Origin: Limnephilus marmoratus
Taxonomy: Eukaryota > Arthropoda > Insecta > Trichoptera > Limnephilidae
Length of the DNA: 64,000 nucleotides
Reading direction: 5' to 3'
Assembly (NCBI GenBank): GCA_917880885.1
Contig: OU862915.1
Coordinates: 39,068,676 to 39,132,675 of the forward strand
The translations under genes were made by a program, and so were the position numbers. The notes below the pieces were generated by a model. It was not told the DNA's origin and did not search any database. It saw only the letters and a list, made by a program, of their open reading frames with translations. Below, piece by piece: positions 22,567 through 33,077 of this stretch (position 1 is its first letter; each line of letters begins with the position of its first letter).

Positions 22567-23244
22567 TCTTTTGTCTCACCATTATTTAATGTGTAAGAGC
22601 GAACTGCAGCATTGTAGCGATAAGAAACGTAAATTTATTTCTTTTTTTTGCCGTCACGGTACCGTAAAAGTGAGTCGTCGCGGTAATAATAAAAGCTCTT
22701 AATATATTACATAGGTATTAGTTTACTACGTAATATTATAGTGGGCGGTTTGTGTTAGGAATCTACCCTTCCGTTAGTAATCCGGGGCAAATGAATAATT
22801 CATATAATGTTAATCAGGCTATATTGTATATGGAAAATGTTGTTCTTGGCCATAAATTTGATCCTTGAGCTCACGAATCACAGCAGTGTCGATGAATGGG
22901 CTGGTTTGCGTCTCGGCTAATTTGGTTTCAGAGTCCTTCTTCTATTATCTATTTACCTATGTCTGTGGTGGGCAGCCTGGCAATGTTTTTATACAAATCT
23001 ATGTTTCATTTCGAACTTTGTGACATGACCTTCAAAATGTGAGGAAGATTACTGAATCCGAAAAATTATCCCGCCCTTTTTTCCACCCATTATTTAAGAA
23101 TTTTGACATTTATTAATGAAATTTTGCACCAATGATTTTCAAAATAAGAGTAGTTTTAAAAAATAACATTCAAATTAAGAGTAGAATTACTTTTTTGATG
23201 AACGTTATGACAAAAATGACATTAAATTTATTTTAAGAATTATT
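22567..23244. other. Non-coding, nothing firmly recognised
   Basis: About 22895-22990 has a faint resemblance to the SINE-B body (TCGGCTAATTTGG, CTGTGGTGGGCAGC). Otherwise no structure is visible. Confidence 0.35.
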
Positions 23245-23467
23245 ATAAACCAGCTTTTGCCCCGGCTTCGCTCGCATATTCGTCCCTCCCTCCCCCCTAC
23301 CCAACCCCGCCCCTACCCCCCTCCTCCAACCAACTCCCCCCTCACCATTCCACCACCTTCCTCCTCCCCCTCCCCTCCTCCCCACACGTTACATTAATTT
23401 TTCACGATGCCCCTATTAAAACGTAACAAATACGCTCAGTTTCGCATTTATAATATTAGTATAGCTG
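23245..23467. repeat. Interspersed element with CT-rich centre (same type as 42799-43306)
   Basis: It begins AAACCAGCTTTTGCCCCGGC and CTTCGCTCGCAT, has a CCCTCC-rich centre, and ends GTTTCGCATTTATAATATTA. The start and end modules (GCT..TGCCCCGGCTTCGCTCGC; ATTTATAATATTAGTATAG) are a common pattern in insect genomes. I do not assign a family name. Confidence 0.5.
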
Positions 23468-24450
23468 TTGGCTAAGGTCAAAATGTAGATTTGTACCTAT
23501 TTTTTACATATTAGAATTTTTGCTATCAAAGGAATTTCCATAGTAACCTAAACAAATAACAAAATGACAGCGCACGTCAAACAATTACTTAGCAACGCTT
23601 TGCTTTTCATCCGGAAATAAACGTATAATAAATGATTTCATAACAACAGAACTTACCAATTTATACAGCCTATGTTACTCGCAAATAATGTAGCTTTCTA
23701 TTAGTGAAAGAGTTTTTTAAATCCACTCAGTATTTATTGCGTGAAAGAGTAACAAACATCCATAAAAACTTTCTCCTTTATTATATTATTAATTAATAGG
23801 ATGAACATGTAGAATCTTCCCTCTTGACCACAATCAAAATCAACATCAATCACAGTCTAATAAGAAACCCGAAACTTTCCATATTCCTTTTCAAATGACC
23901 AACTCAACTTCTTTCAACCTCTTGCGCGAATATTTCCACTGTAACATACATAAATCTGTGGCAAGATTTCGGACGTATTTAAAAATAGTGATTAATTTAT
24001 GAATGATATCGAATGGTAAGGTGGGCGGGAATTTAAAAGGTTCTCCCATCACCTTAGCGTAGAAAGAGCCCATGTTACAACTCCTCCTTTAACAGGTCTC
24101 TGCGTCTGATATAACAATATAATATATTTCTGTTATAGTTTGAAAACTGAGTTTTAGTCTTTTTTCCATACCAAGTCTTCCTCAGAAAAAAAATCATTTT
24201 GCGGTGTGTAAACGACTTCGAGTGGTGAGCGAGAATTTCTAAAGTTCTCTCGTCACGCGAACAGAGAGTTAGTGTCTAACCTCTTAATTTCAATAATGAG
24301 ACAACTTAAGATGTATTGGAATTTTCCAAAGGAGTTATAAGTTCGAGTGATTACTAATTGATTTATTTAGTTACCGTTAATTTTTTCAATGAATGTTAAT
24401 CTGGACACACATTATTACTAGACTAGGCTATTAGTAAAACAATTAGACTG
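23468..24450. other. Non-coding, nothing recognised
   Basis: AT-rich sequence without motif-bearing frames. Presumably intronic DNA of the dpr-like gene whose exon lies at 25154. Confidence 0.4.
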
Positions 24451-24454
24451 TTTA

Positions 24455-24845
24455 TACCTATTTTAGAAAAGCCTTTGATACAATTTCCCATCAAATTCTT
24501 ATACGGAAATTAGGAAAGGTGTTAGAGCTTTCTTACTGGTAGACAACAAATTGTTAGAATAAAATCTCCCTGTCCAAAAAAAAATTCAACAAGTGGAGTT
24601 CCACAGGGTTCACAACTGTGCCCAATTTTATTTATAAATGATCTTAAAAAAATATTTCATGACGCATCTATCTTACTTTTTGCTGATGACTTCAATTTTT
24701 TTTTATTATTATTAAAAAAAATAACCTTTGCAACATTCTTCAAGATAATATCAACAAATTTTTATTTGGTACAGTGAAAATAGACTTTTCTTAAATATCT
24801 CAAAATGTCAAATATATTTTCTCAAATAAAGAAATTCAGTTATCT
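24455..24845 (+). pseudogene. Reverse transcriptase fragment of a jockey/CR1-type LINE
   Basis: Fragments FRKAFDTISHQIL, then (after a frame change) SGVPQGSQLCPILFINDL and ILLFADDFNF, are the A, B and C blocks of a non-LTR RT. They are followed by ENRLFLNISK. Frames are broken by A-run indels. It lies within the putative dpr intron, about 300 bp upstream of an exon. Confidence 0.7.
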
Positions 24846-24874
24846 TCGATTCATAAGCTGTTCTAGTGTTCTGC

Positions 24875-25080
24875 CACTGCGACGAGCGGACTGTAGTAGC
24901 CCACCCAATCTTACCGATGCCTTCGGCCATCTTCGTAACCATTCGTACCTAAAACACGAACGGCGATGGATGGTACTCTTCTGATTTCCAAATCAACTGC
25001 CATCTGTTGGGATATGTCAGATCTTCGTTTTACAAACCAAGCTATCGACATCTGTTGAAAGTAGCTGAAACTGGTTAACG
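24875..25080 (+). repeat. Family D interspersed repeat
   Basis: It shares GCCTTCGGC, TAACCATTCGT, ACGAAC.G.GATGG and TCTTCTGA-like segments with 48180-48310. It ends about 75 bp before the splice acceptor at 25153. Its nature is unknown; it is probably a short non-autonomous element. Confidence 0.45.
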
Positions 25081-25153
25081 TTACGACTTCTTCCTCGATA
25101 TATTTATGTGTGTGTACTTGTGACTTATTTAACAACGTGTTTTTCCATTGCAG

Positions 25154-25290
25154 TGTGAAGACCGAGTTGCAGAACAGCGGCGCGCTGTCTCGACTGTACA
25201 TAGCCAACGCGGCGCGCAAGGACTCCGGCAACTATACGTGCTCGCTTGATGACGTTTCCGCCACTACCGTATCCGTGCACGTGCTCAGAG
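25154..25290 (+). CDS. dpr-like: dpr-like gene, penultimate coding exon (end of an Ig domain)
   Basis: This 137-bp GC-rich exon lies between a strong acceptor (TTTTTCCATTGCAG, ending 25153) and a GT donor at 25291. Its first base completes a codon. It then encodes VKTELQNSGALSRLYIANAA, RKDSGNYTCSLDD and VSATTVSVHVLRG, with the last Gly codon split. DSGNYTC is the Ig-domain cysteine motif; SRLYI.NA and VSVHVL.G are typical of the second Ig domain of Dpr proteins. These are neuronal cell-surface proteins that pair with DIP partners in synaptic specificity. The phase fits the exon at 33933 exactly. Upstream exons are not in the window or were not recognised. The specific paralogue is unknown. 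Confidence 0.85.
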
Positions 25291-25387
25291 GTGACAATAA
25301 TCTTATATGTAAAGTTGAATACGTGTATTTTCAACCCAAAGTGTTGAGAAAAAGGAGAACTTCTATGTTCTTTTTTTAGGGCTTGTG

Positions 25388-25640
25388 AATATTTTATGGT
25401 TTTTCTCAGGGCCTATGACATATTTGGGGAACCTGTGTGGAGGGTGTTTTTGAGGAAAGAAGGAGAGGAAGTTCTGGGAAGAATAAGAATATGAGGAATG
25501 GGTAGGAATCTGAGGGTCAGTGTGTTCAGGAATACCTATGAATCCATCCCCCCACTGCGGTGCAAGGCTACCACTCCAGAGAGTCCGGCCGGAGAGATCA
25601 AAAGATTCAACTGGCCCCCTCGATCCGACGTAGATGAGGA
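25388..25640 (-). repeat. Family X, 3' part
   Basis: On the minus strand it runs from TCCGGCCGGACTCTC and AGCCTTGCACCGCAG to CCAAATATGTCATAGGCCC. It lacks the family 5' end. It lies about 100 bp inside the dpr intron. Confidence 0.7.
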
Positions 25641-26109
25641 ATAAGTAGGAATCAGGCGGGGAATACCTATTAATGAACTTCGTTTGGAATGGAGTGAAAT
25701 TAATGTGGTCCTCCTATTTTACAGTTATTTACCTTTTTCGACTAGGTGAAGGTTCTCTTTTTTACCGCCGGAACTTCTGAACTTTGGCACAGGTCGCCTC
25801 AAATTGTTCGCTAGGTTTGGGGGACGTGGCTAAGGATTATTGAAGAGTGGGGGAAGGAGACAGAACAGACAGTGAAAGGAAACATGTCGAAGATGGGGCT
25901 GAAAGATAATATTTTTTTGTTGACAATGGACATATTATTATTAACGGATTTCTTTATTTCTAAGGCTTCTAGATTATCTAAACGTTTTCCCATATTATTA
26001 GTAAGAAGAATATTTATCCCTGTATTTTTTCAAACCCATGATTATTTGCAAAGTTTAAATAATCTTCGATTCTAATGTCGAAATTAAAAGTTATTTTCCA
26101 GTTTTTAAC

Positions 26110-26466
26110 CGCCCGTGTTCCTGGGGTGAGGTTTGTCCGGGGCTTGGCAGCGGGTGCGTCTGCCCACCAACTGCGTAGCAGGCCGGATCGGGAGATACTG
26201 ATTGAGTGAGACCTTTAGATCTCTCCAGCAGGACTCTTTCAAAACACCGCCTTGCACCGCAATGGGAGGGTTGGATTCACACGTCCGTGATTCCTGGACA
26301 CACTGTCTCCAGAGTCCCACCCAACCCTCAAACCTTTTTCCATCCCAGAACTTCTTCTCCAGCATTTTCTAAAAAGACCCTCCACGCAGCATCCCTAAAG
26401 TTGTCATATGAACGTCGAAGGGAATTATTTTCCTCGTGGCCTCCTGTACAGAATTAACGTAAAAAA
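26110..26466 (+). repeat. Family X, 5'-truncated copy
   Basis: GTTCCTGGGGTGAGGTTTGT through GCCGGATCGGGAGA, CACCGCAATGGGAGGG and CGCAGCATCCC to the 3' TTATTTTCCTCGTGGCCTCC and an A-rich end. Confidence 0.75.
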
Positions 26467-26599
26467 TTATATTTTTGATACTGACTATTCGTGGCGTAAA
26501 TTCATTGAGTATAATAATATATTAAAAAGAATTGGCCAGTCTGGAGATGGCTTTAACAGGCTGAAACCGGTTACGGTCACAAATAAATAAAGTGAAAAA

Positions 26600-27435
26600 A
26601 AAAATAATTGATGAAGTTAAAAAAAATGCTGAAAATAAAAACTGCCGTTTTTATCCTTTGAATTGTGACCTACCAGAAATTTTAGTTTTCTGTTTCTGTT
26701 CGTAATCAATTAAAAAAATCCTAGAATGTCATATTTATACAGCGCCCTTGAGGGACGTTTTTCACGAAAACTTTAACTCGACAAAAAGTTTAAAAACTGT
26801 CCTATTATTATTGTGAAAGCCGGTTCATTACCATTAACCTTGTACGCTCTAATTTTCCCATTTAAAACACGCCAAATGTAAAGGCTAAAGGAAAAAAATT
26901 AAAAAAGGTCAAACGAAAACCTCACCAAACTATATATTTGATCCGATATAAACCCAAAACAAAACAGCTTTCCTGAAAACGACTTTCATGAACGACATCA
27001 AAAAATATGTACAAAGATCATAAAATGATTAAATCGTTAAAAACATCAAAGTACTAATTATTTTGTATAATACGTTTCAAATTCACATTTACGATAAAAA
27101 CTTTTAATGCTGACTTAAAAGTTACTGGCTTAATCACGAATTCTGTGGATTTTCTAAGAATCTCGTATTAAACTTGGTTCGTAAATTAAGGAAAATATAT
27201 TTTTTAAATTTATTTCTTAACAGAAATTTTATTTCTTAGGAAAAAGAACAACAGACAAAATAGCCTGATATAGCAGACCGTAATTAAATAATTGGTTTTG
27301 TTATGGATCCTTGAATGAATTTTAAGATAATTTTATTTGTTTTGAATTCTTTTTAACATACTTTTCTGTGGTTCCTTTTTTCATCTGGTCACACTTTAGT
27401 CGGTTACTTTTTTTACAATAGCTCCACTCAGACTT
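26600..27435. other. Intronic AT-rich DNA, nothing recognised
   Basis: Just upstream (26520-26590) the motif CTGAAACCGGTTACGGTC resembles ends of common insect interspersed repeats. Beyond that, no structure is seen. Confidence 0.35.
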
Positions 27436-27758
27436 CTTTGAAGATCATGTGTGGAGGATTTGTTTAGGGAAAAGAAGGAGAGAAAGTCCTGGGAAGGAAA
27501 AATGTATGATAAATGCATAGGATGTCAATGTTTTCAGGAGTGACGGACGTCCGGCTGGAAAGGTCTAAGTTAAGTCTCCTTCAACCAGTCTCTCACGATC
27601 CGGCCCGCCACGCGTTAGGTGGGCAAACGCTTTGGCCACCCCTGTAAGTCATCAAACGGAGCAAACCACTTGGGGTGACCAATGGCAGAGTTGTTAGTTT
27701 ATTTTCCAATAAATGGTTCCCGGGGCGGCTGTACCCAAACCGGTCTCCCAAATTAAAA
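27436..27758 (-). repeat. Family X, nearly complete copy with internal deletion
   Basis: It reaches the family 5' end on the minus strand (TTTAATTTGGGAGACCGG at 27758) and includes the CCACTTGGGGTGACC and GATCCGGC blocks. About 100 bp around the central Ser/Pro block is missing. Confidence 0.75.
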
Positions 27759-27769
27759 TACTTTATATT

Positions 27770-28610
27770 CCTCATGGGAATCTATAGCTACGGTTTTTAA
27801 ATACCCGGTTTCGACACAGATTTCTAAATCAATTTTTTTGTTTTTTACTGAATTTTTGAAAAATATTTATTTTGGAAAAGGCGGCGGGTTTTATATTTTA
27901 ATAATGACTTGTTTTTAGCCAAATTTTGTAGTTTATGACAGAAATGATTCGACGGATTTGAAATTACATATTTTTTCATGTAAATTCAAATTAGAAAAAT
28001 TGTGTAAATTTTGTATCCCCAAAACTCAGTGCTCAGTTTTTTACGCTTCATATTATCAAACATTTGCAAATATGACTATTATTAGTAAATATAACTAGCA
28101 TCTATCTTGCAACGAGTTAAAATAATCTTCAAACTAAAAACATTTCTTTATCATTTCTTCAAAGTTTATGTCGTAAAGCCGTTTCGTCCATAAGCTACTT
28201 TAACTGTGCTATTTTGTCAACTCCCCTTAATAATAATAATAACTTTCTTATCCGGAGAAGGCACAAATTATAAATTAGCCCGCGGCAAGAAATCGTACAA
28301 CTTTCGCCGTTCTGTTGAGATGCTAAGTCGATTGGCGAAATGGGGGAAGGTCCTCCAAAAGTAGAATTATTACTAGAAGAAGGTCCTTCTTATCAAAGTC
28401 TTCTTTATGTCTCGAGTTTCGCGGCTTAGGAAGGCTTAGAAATGTTAAATTGGAAAATTACTAAAATGCGCGTCTTATGTTGAATTTGACGTATAATGAG
28501 AGGAGACTTTATCGACAGATACTCTTAGTATTGTCATGAATGTCATGATGTTAAATAAAATATCATGGTTATGATGAAAATCGGGACGGTTTAAAAATTA
28601 TAACTTTTCT
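27770..28610. other. Intronic DNA, nothing recognised
   Basis: AT-rich, no motif-bearing frames, no terminal repeats seen. Confidence 0.35.
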
Positions 28611-28611
28611 A

Positions 28612-28897
28612 AACTAACTAACCATTACGCCGTTTCCCCGCAGGCAGAGAGGACGGACCGCAAAACAACTCGAGCTTAGCACTCACTCCTTGCCTCGTTC
28701 ACGTTCATACATCGTCTCATACATGCTCTTCGATTATTCCGACTCTTCACATGGCCCGACTCATGTATCTGATTCACTTGGTCGTGCCTTGTCTTCCTCG
28801 GGCGTCCCCGACTTCTCCTACCATTCACATTTGCGTCATATATTCTCCATACACTGCTTTCCTCGTTCATTCGCTCTACATGCCCAAACCATCTGAG
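28612..28897 (-). pseudogene. RTE-type LINE 3' fragment
   Basis: The minus strand reads MNEESSVWRIYDANVNGRRS, RGRPRKTRHDQVNQIHESGH and RNNRRACMRRCMNVNEAR, matching the family member at 21695-22566 and ending in the same GTTAG tail (28612). 5'-truncated. Confidence 0.75.
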
Positions 28898-29724
28898 CGT
28901 CCCTTAGGTCCCGAAATTCAAAAATTGTTAAGAGACAAATTAATCAGGTTTAACCCATGTGACACTGAATCACTTCTACACATAAAAATAAACATTTCAC
29001 CACCGTCTACATACCTGACCTTATGATAGGTACGGTCACGGATAGGTCACGGTGTCCGAAGCATTGGCTAAAGAAAAAGTAAGCACTACACGACATGTTA
29101 CTTCAAATAAATAACGTTTATAAAATGTTTCGTTCGTTAATAAATTCCCTATAGGTAATTAATTTATTTACTTATGTGCTAAAAGTATTCAATATATAAT
29201 TAACTTTCCCCGTGTATGAGGGAAATTCATCGGTCGTTTTGTGTTTATTTTGTCGTCAAATGCCTTCTTCAGTAAAAAGCCTCGGTAACAGGAAGCAACA
29301 ATGGAAGTGCCTGTACTTGTTGTTCAAAGAAAAATTTTCAGACGTTTCTTTTCATCTTACGTATACCGCTGTAAACATCGACACAGCTTGGGGAGGTTAA
29401 AATTCTGCAAACTAAACAAGAAAACCATTAAAGTGTGAAGAATATTAACAAACTTTTACAAAAATTTCTTTAAAAAACTACGAAATAATTTCCACGATGT
29501 AAATTGTATCAGTCACAATGGTAGGACTGATAAAAAATTATATATAAATGGACAGAGTGCATTATCAACTAGAGGTACTTTAAACATTAGAAGCCCTCGG
29601 GTCAAGAAAAAAGCGAGAAAAATATGTACATATTTCTAATTTTCTCTCATTCCATAAACCGATACCAATTTTTCTCAGAATTCGTAAGATTTTTATCCGG
29701 TTTATTTATTTATTTTTTAAAACT
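28898..29724. other. Intronic DNA, nothing recognised
   Basis: No motif-bearing frame or repeat structure seen. Confidence 0.35.
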
Positions 29725-29870
29725 TATTTAGAATCGTTGTGATTTGAAACTCGATGAAACGGAAACGAGCGACACTAAAAAGAGACAAACTATTATATCT
29801 ACAGGATTTAGCCTGCGAGAGGAGACAGCAATAAAATATTTATTTTGTTCACGGGTACTCGGTTCCAATG
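29725..29870. repeat. Family E interspersed repeat
   Basis: GCGACACTAAAAAGAGACAA and flanking TCGATGAAACGG recur at 50940-50980. ATCTACAGGATTTAGCCTG recurs in altered form at 51683-51705. Confidence 0.5.
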
Positions 29871-29894
29871 TAAAGCGATAAATTCACAGTCCCA

Positions 29895-30020
29895 TGCAAA
29901 CCTCCTTCGGTGCAGTGGTATAAAGAACCTCAAGAATCTCAGCGGTCAGATATTCAGGGACCAAGGTTCAAATCCTACGAAAGCCAAAAAATAAAAATAA
30001 TTTCTAACTTTCTTCAGACG
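29895..30020 (+). repeat. tRNA-like SINE head
   Basis: A-box-like CGGTGCAGTGGTATA and B-box GGTTCAAATCC (about 29965-29975), followed by an A/T-rich tail. Not part of SINE-A or SINE-B by its body. A degraded tRNA-derived SINE is likely. Confidence 0.4.
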
Positions 30021-30329
30021 TGTGGGTACATGTAGGCAGTGGTGTAGCGAGGGGGGGCGGTCTGTTATTTATATTTTCGTAACTCTATGGCTCGGTAGGT
30101 CTTTGATAGGCGGTCTAGCTTATATTCTGAAATTCTCTAGCCACCCCCCCCTCCCCCCATCCCAGGTTGGACCAATTTTATGAAGTCGAAATTAGCGTTA
30201 TAGGGGGGGTGACACTACTCCCCGGTACCCTAATATAACAACTCCGGTTCGACATTTCGTGGAAGGATCCGCGCTCATGCGAAATCTGGAGGATAATAGC
30301 AGTATCAAATTCGACCACGATCTTGAAAC

Positions 30330-30630
30330 GGATAAGGAACGTAGAAACAAATTTACGGACGGATTAAATGCCAAACCTAAATCAGGACTTTGCTGAGATT
30401 TCTGTGGCGTATGTGTATGTACGACCGCATGGCAAATGAGGTGATCTGGAAATAATGCTAGGACAATGAAGCATTATAAATAAGTTTAAGAAAGGGATGC
30501 TTAAATAGTTTAAACGTGTAGGATGGAAAGAAGGCGACGGAGTGTCAGAAATAATTGACGTGCAAGTAAAAGAAGTAGAAAAATGACACGGTATCAACAA
30601 GTGAAACCAATATCGACAGTTGGTCAATGA
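30330..30630 (+). pseudogene. RTE-type LINE fragment, left of a family X insertion
   Basis: A highly decayed copy of the family at 21695: TTTCTGTGGCGTATGTGTAT aligns with CGTTCGTGTGGTAAAACC, and AAGAAAGGGATGC.TA.ATGG and AAACGTGTAGGATGGA follow. It continues after 31074. Confidence 0.6.
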
Positions 30631-31074
30631 TCAATTTGGGATGCGGTGTGGTATCGCCGACCCGCATTTATTGGATAACCAATACCTCTGCCATAGGTCA
30701 CCCCAGGTGGTTCGCCACGTTTAGTAGGGGTAGATTTAGCAGTTCATCGGGTAAGGTGTATTCAGGCCTTGACAGCGGATGCGCCTATCCATTAACAGCT
30801 TTGTGGGCCGAATTTGGAGGGGCCGGTTCGGAGAGACCCTTTGACCTCTCCGGCTGGTCTCTATCGACTCATTGCCTTGCACCGCAGCAGGAGTGATGGA
30901 TTCATACATTCATCACTCCTGGACACTTTGACTCCTAGATTCCTATCCACCCCTTATTCCTTTTTCCTACCCAGAACTTCCTCTCCTTCGTTCCCTTGAA
31001 AAGACTCGTCGCACAGCATCTCCAAAGATGACATAGACGTTGGGGACTTCCCGTGAGAAGTTACTATAAAAAAA
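30631..31074 (+). repeat. Family X, full-length copy inserted in an RTE LINE
   Basis: It starts TCAATTTGGGATGCGG and ends in an A7 tail (31067-31074). It includes TTGGATAACCAATACCTCTG, CACCCCAGGTGG, CCTCTCCGGCTGG and CACAGCATCTCCAAAGATG. The RTE sequence resumes directly after the tail, so X is younger than that RTE copy. Confidence 0.8.
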
Positions 31075-31245
31075 TAGCAGAAAAGTCGGCGACGAACCAG
31101 GAAGACGTGGCACAACCAAGTCAATCACGAACTAGAGTTGGATCACGTCAATATTCATAGAAAAGTATGTGCAAGACGATGTATTAACGTGAATGAAGTA
31201 AGGGGTGTAAGCCAACGTGACGTGAAAAATGGCGTGACGGTTAGT
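31075..31245 (+). pseudogene. RTE-type LINE fragment, right of the family X insertion
   Basis: AAGTCGGCGACGAACCAGGA, AAGACGTGGCACAACCAAGT, TGCAAGACGATGTATTAACG and TGAATGAAGTAAG match the 3' region of the copy at 21695-22566 and end at a GTTAGTAAATTA tail. Confidence 0.7.
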
Positions 31246-31397
31246 AAATTACTTATTGTCATTTCGTTGAGGTTATTAATATTATAATATAATAATGGTG
31301 CCCAATGTTTTAATTATCTGATTCATTAATCTTTTAACGTTCATTAACACGCGATGTTAAATATTTATACACGTCAAAATGAGCTTTTATGGATTCT

Positions 31398-31676
31398 AGG
31401 AATTGAATCCACGATGCCGGGGTGGGAAACCACTCAAAAAATCAGATAAATTAAAAAATATGTTGCCTTTTAAATAAGAGATTACTATTTTAGTTTTGCG
31501 GCTCGAATAGATCCCCAAAACCTACGAACTCAAGGATTAATGAAACTGTTTTAGCCAATAAACCGTGGAGGCTCTATTTAAAAGCAATTACCATTCATTC
31601 TCCTCTGACATATTGAATTATCTCGCTTTACCGATATTATCCTCTTCAATTCCTAATGCGAAATGAATTGAAAATT
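31398..31676 (+). repeat. Left arm of a perfect 279-bp inverted repeat
   Basis: By base-by-base comparison this arm is the exact reverse complement of 32577-32855, with no mismatch or gap. Outer end AGGAATTGAATCCAC, inner end GAATTGAAAATT. It lies in the last dpr intron. Confidence 0.95.
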
Positions 31677-31984
31677 TATATAATCTAGGCCTGCTATAAA
31701 CTTTCGATTAAAACTCGATCTATAATAATTATTAAGTAAAATTTACTTCTTTAAACATCATAGACAAATTTTAAAGTAAGCTAACCATGTTAGTGTATTT
31801 TATAGTACATTGTACATATTTTGAAACCTTCCGAACTTTACATCAATTTCTAGAAAATTCTACGCACGCTAAATCAATAAATAATGATACAGGGAGTGGT
31901 GTTGACAACTTCCTACTAACGTTCATTTTAGTGCGTGTTATCCAGTTTTTAGCGAATTTATGGACTATTACCTCGTAATCTTGA

Positions 31985-32330
31985 TCAACTGTTGGCGTTG
32001 ATTTAGATACTTCTTCTTCTTGTGCCCTGTCCAACATGATAGCCAACGGACGTTGGCTATCATGTTGGCTATGCGGACTTTGTTTACTACGGCCCGGAAC
32101 AGCTCTACGGTCGATTGGCCAAACCACTGTCACAGGTTTTTCAGCCACGAGGTTCTCCTTCTTCCAGGGCCCCGTCTTCCGGCAATCTTTCCTGCATTGT
32201 ATGAGATGCAAGATCTCATACTTCTCTAGATGTCTCATCACATGTCCAAGATATTGAAGTTTTCCGATTTTTATAGTTTTAATTACTTCTTTTTCATTCG
32301 AAACATAAGATATTCATTCATTCTATTTAG
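31985..32330 (-). pseudogene. RTE-like LINE ORF2 C-terminal fragment
   Basis: The minus strand reads GKLQYLGHVMRHLEKYEILH, LIQCRKDC, WPIDRRAVPGRSKQSPHSQH and DRAQEEE. The YLGHVMR..KYE.L.LI block and the acidic end after IANV are typical of a LINE ORF2 tail also seen on the plus strand at 39260-39675. About 15 residues near the end are disturbed by the hairpin duplication. Confidence 0.65.
32031..32068. repeat. Perfect 18-bp stem hairpin, 2-nt spacer
   Basis: CCAACATGATAGCCAACG, GA, CGTTGGCTATCATGTTGG. It sits inside the loop of the 279-bp inverted repeat and inside the LINE fragment, and probably arose by a local inverted duplication. Confidence 0.9.
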
Positions 32331-32576
32331 ATACTTGATTGATTGAAAACAACCTTTGCACCATTCATTCCGTAATATTTGATCCTCAAATCGTGCAAAA
32401 AAATTGCAATAGGTGGCACGCGAGCTGTTTGAAAACTGAATGTATGGAATGCGGGAGGGTAACTCGGTTAGGGAACGTACCCATACTACGTGACACGTTT
32501 AGGGGGGGGGGGGAGTCTTCAAAATGTCACGCTCCATACAAATAAGCGGCGGGTTGCTTAGGTTTTTGGTCACAAC

Positions 32577-32855
32577 AATTTTCAATTCATTTCGCATTAG
32601 GAATTGAAGAGGATAATATCGGTAAAGCGAGATAATTCAATATGTCAGAGGAGAATGAATGGTAATTGCTTTTAAATAGAGCCTCCACGGTTTATTGGCT
32701 AAAACAGTTTCATTAATCCTTGAGTTCGTAGGTTTTGGGGATCTATTCGAGCCGCAAAACTAAAATAGTAATCTCTTATTTAAAAGGCAACATATTTTTT
32801 AATTTATCTGATTTTTTGAGTGGTTTCCCACCCCGGCATCGTGGATTCAATTCCT
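32577..32855 (-). repeat. Right arm of the perfect 279-bp inverted repeat
   Basis: Exact reverse complement of 31398-31676. At its outer end the sequence continues for about 110 bp as SINE-B (TTCCTCGGCT onward), whereas the left arm stops within that motif. The right copy is therefore probably the original and the left one the inverted duplicate. Confidence 0.95.
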
Positions 32856-32940
32856 CGGCTAGCGAAATTACAAGCAACCTTTTTCACTTATTGCAATGGT
32901 AGCAGTTTTTCGAGTGTTGTCAACTTATTTTTCTTTCTTT
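32815..32940 (+). repeat. SINE-B copy, cut by the inverted-repeat breakpoint
   Basis: TTTTTGAGTGGTTTCCCACC, GATTCAATTCCTCGGCT (B-box region), TATTGCAATGGTAGCAG and GTGTTGTCAAC match the family. The head is shortened. Confidence 0.6.
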
Positions 32941-33077
32941 AAAAACGTCTTTTCTGGTGGAAATAACGATCGTCTAGCACAGTAAAATCGGTAAGTTTAC
33001 AATATCAGATTGATAGACGTAACTACCGACGATTTTGTATCGATTTCCCGATCACGGTTTTACTGGTGACAGCCGAA

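Larger units (their letters stand above)
31677..32576. other. 900-bp loop between the perfect inverted arms
   Basis: It contains a minus-strand LINE C-terminal fragment (31985-32330), a perfect 18-bp hairpin (32031-32068), and a piece of the CT-rich element family (32395-32530) with a run of G (about 32503-32514). No arm sequence recurs inside. Confidence 0.85.

Noticed and set aside
1..25153. Earlier dpr exons (first Ig domain, first half of the second)
   Set aside because: I looked for GC-rich, splice-bounded stretches with Ig motifs and found none. They are probably upstream of the window.
30034..30235. Transposon end CAGTGGTGTAGCGAGGG with a G/C-rich partner
   Set aside because: The left motif is suggestive of a DNA-transposon end, but I could not find a matching inverted end or target duplication.
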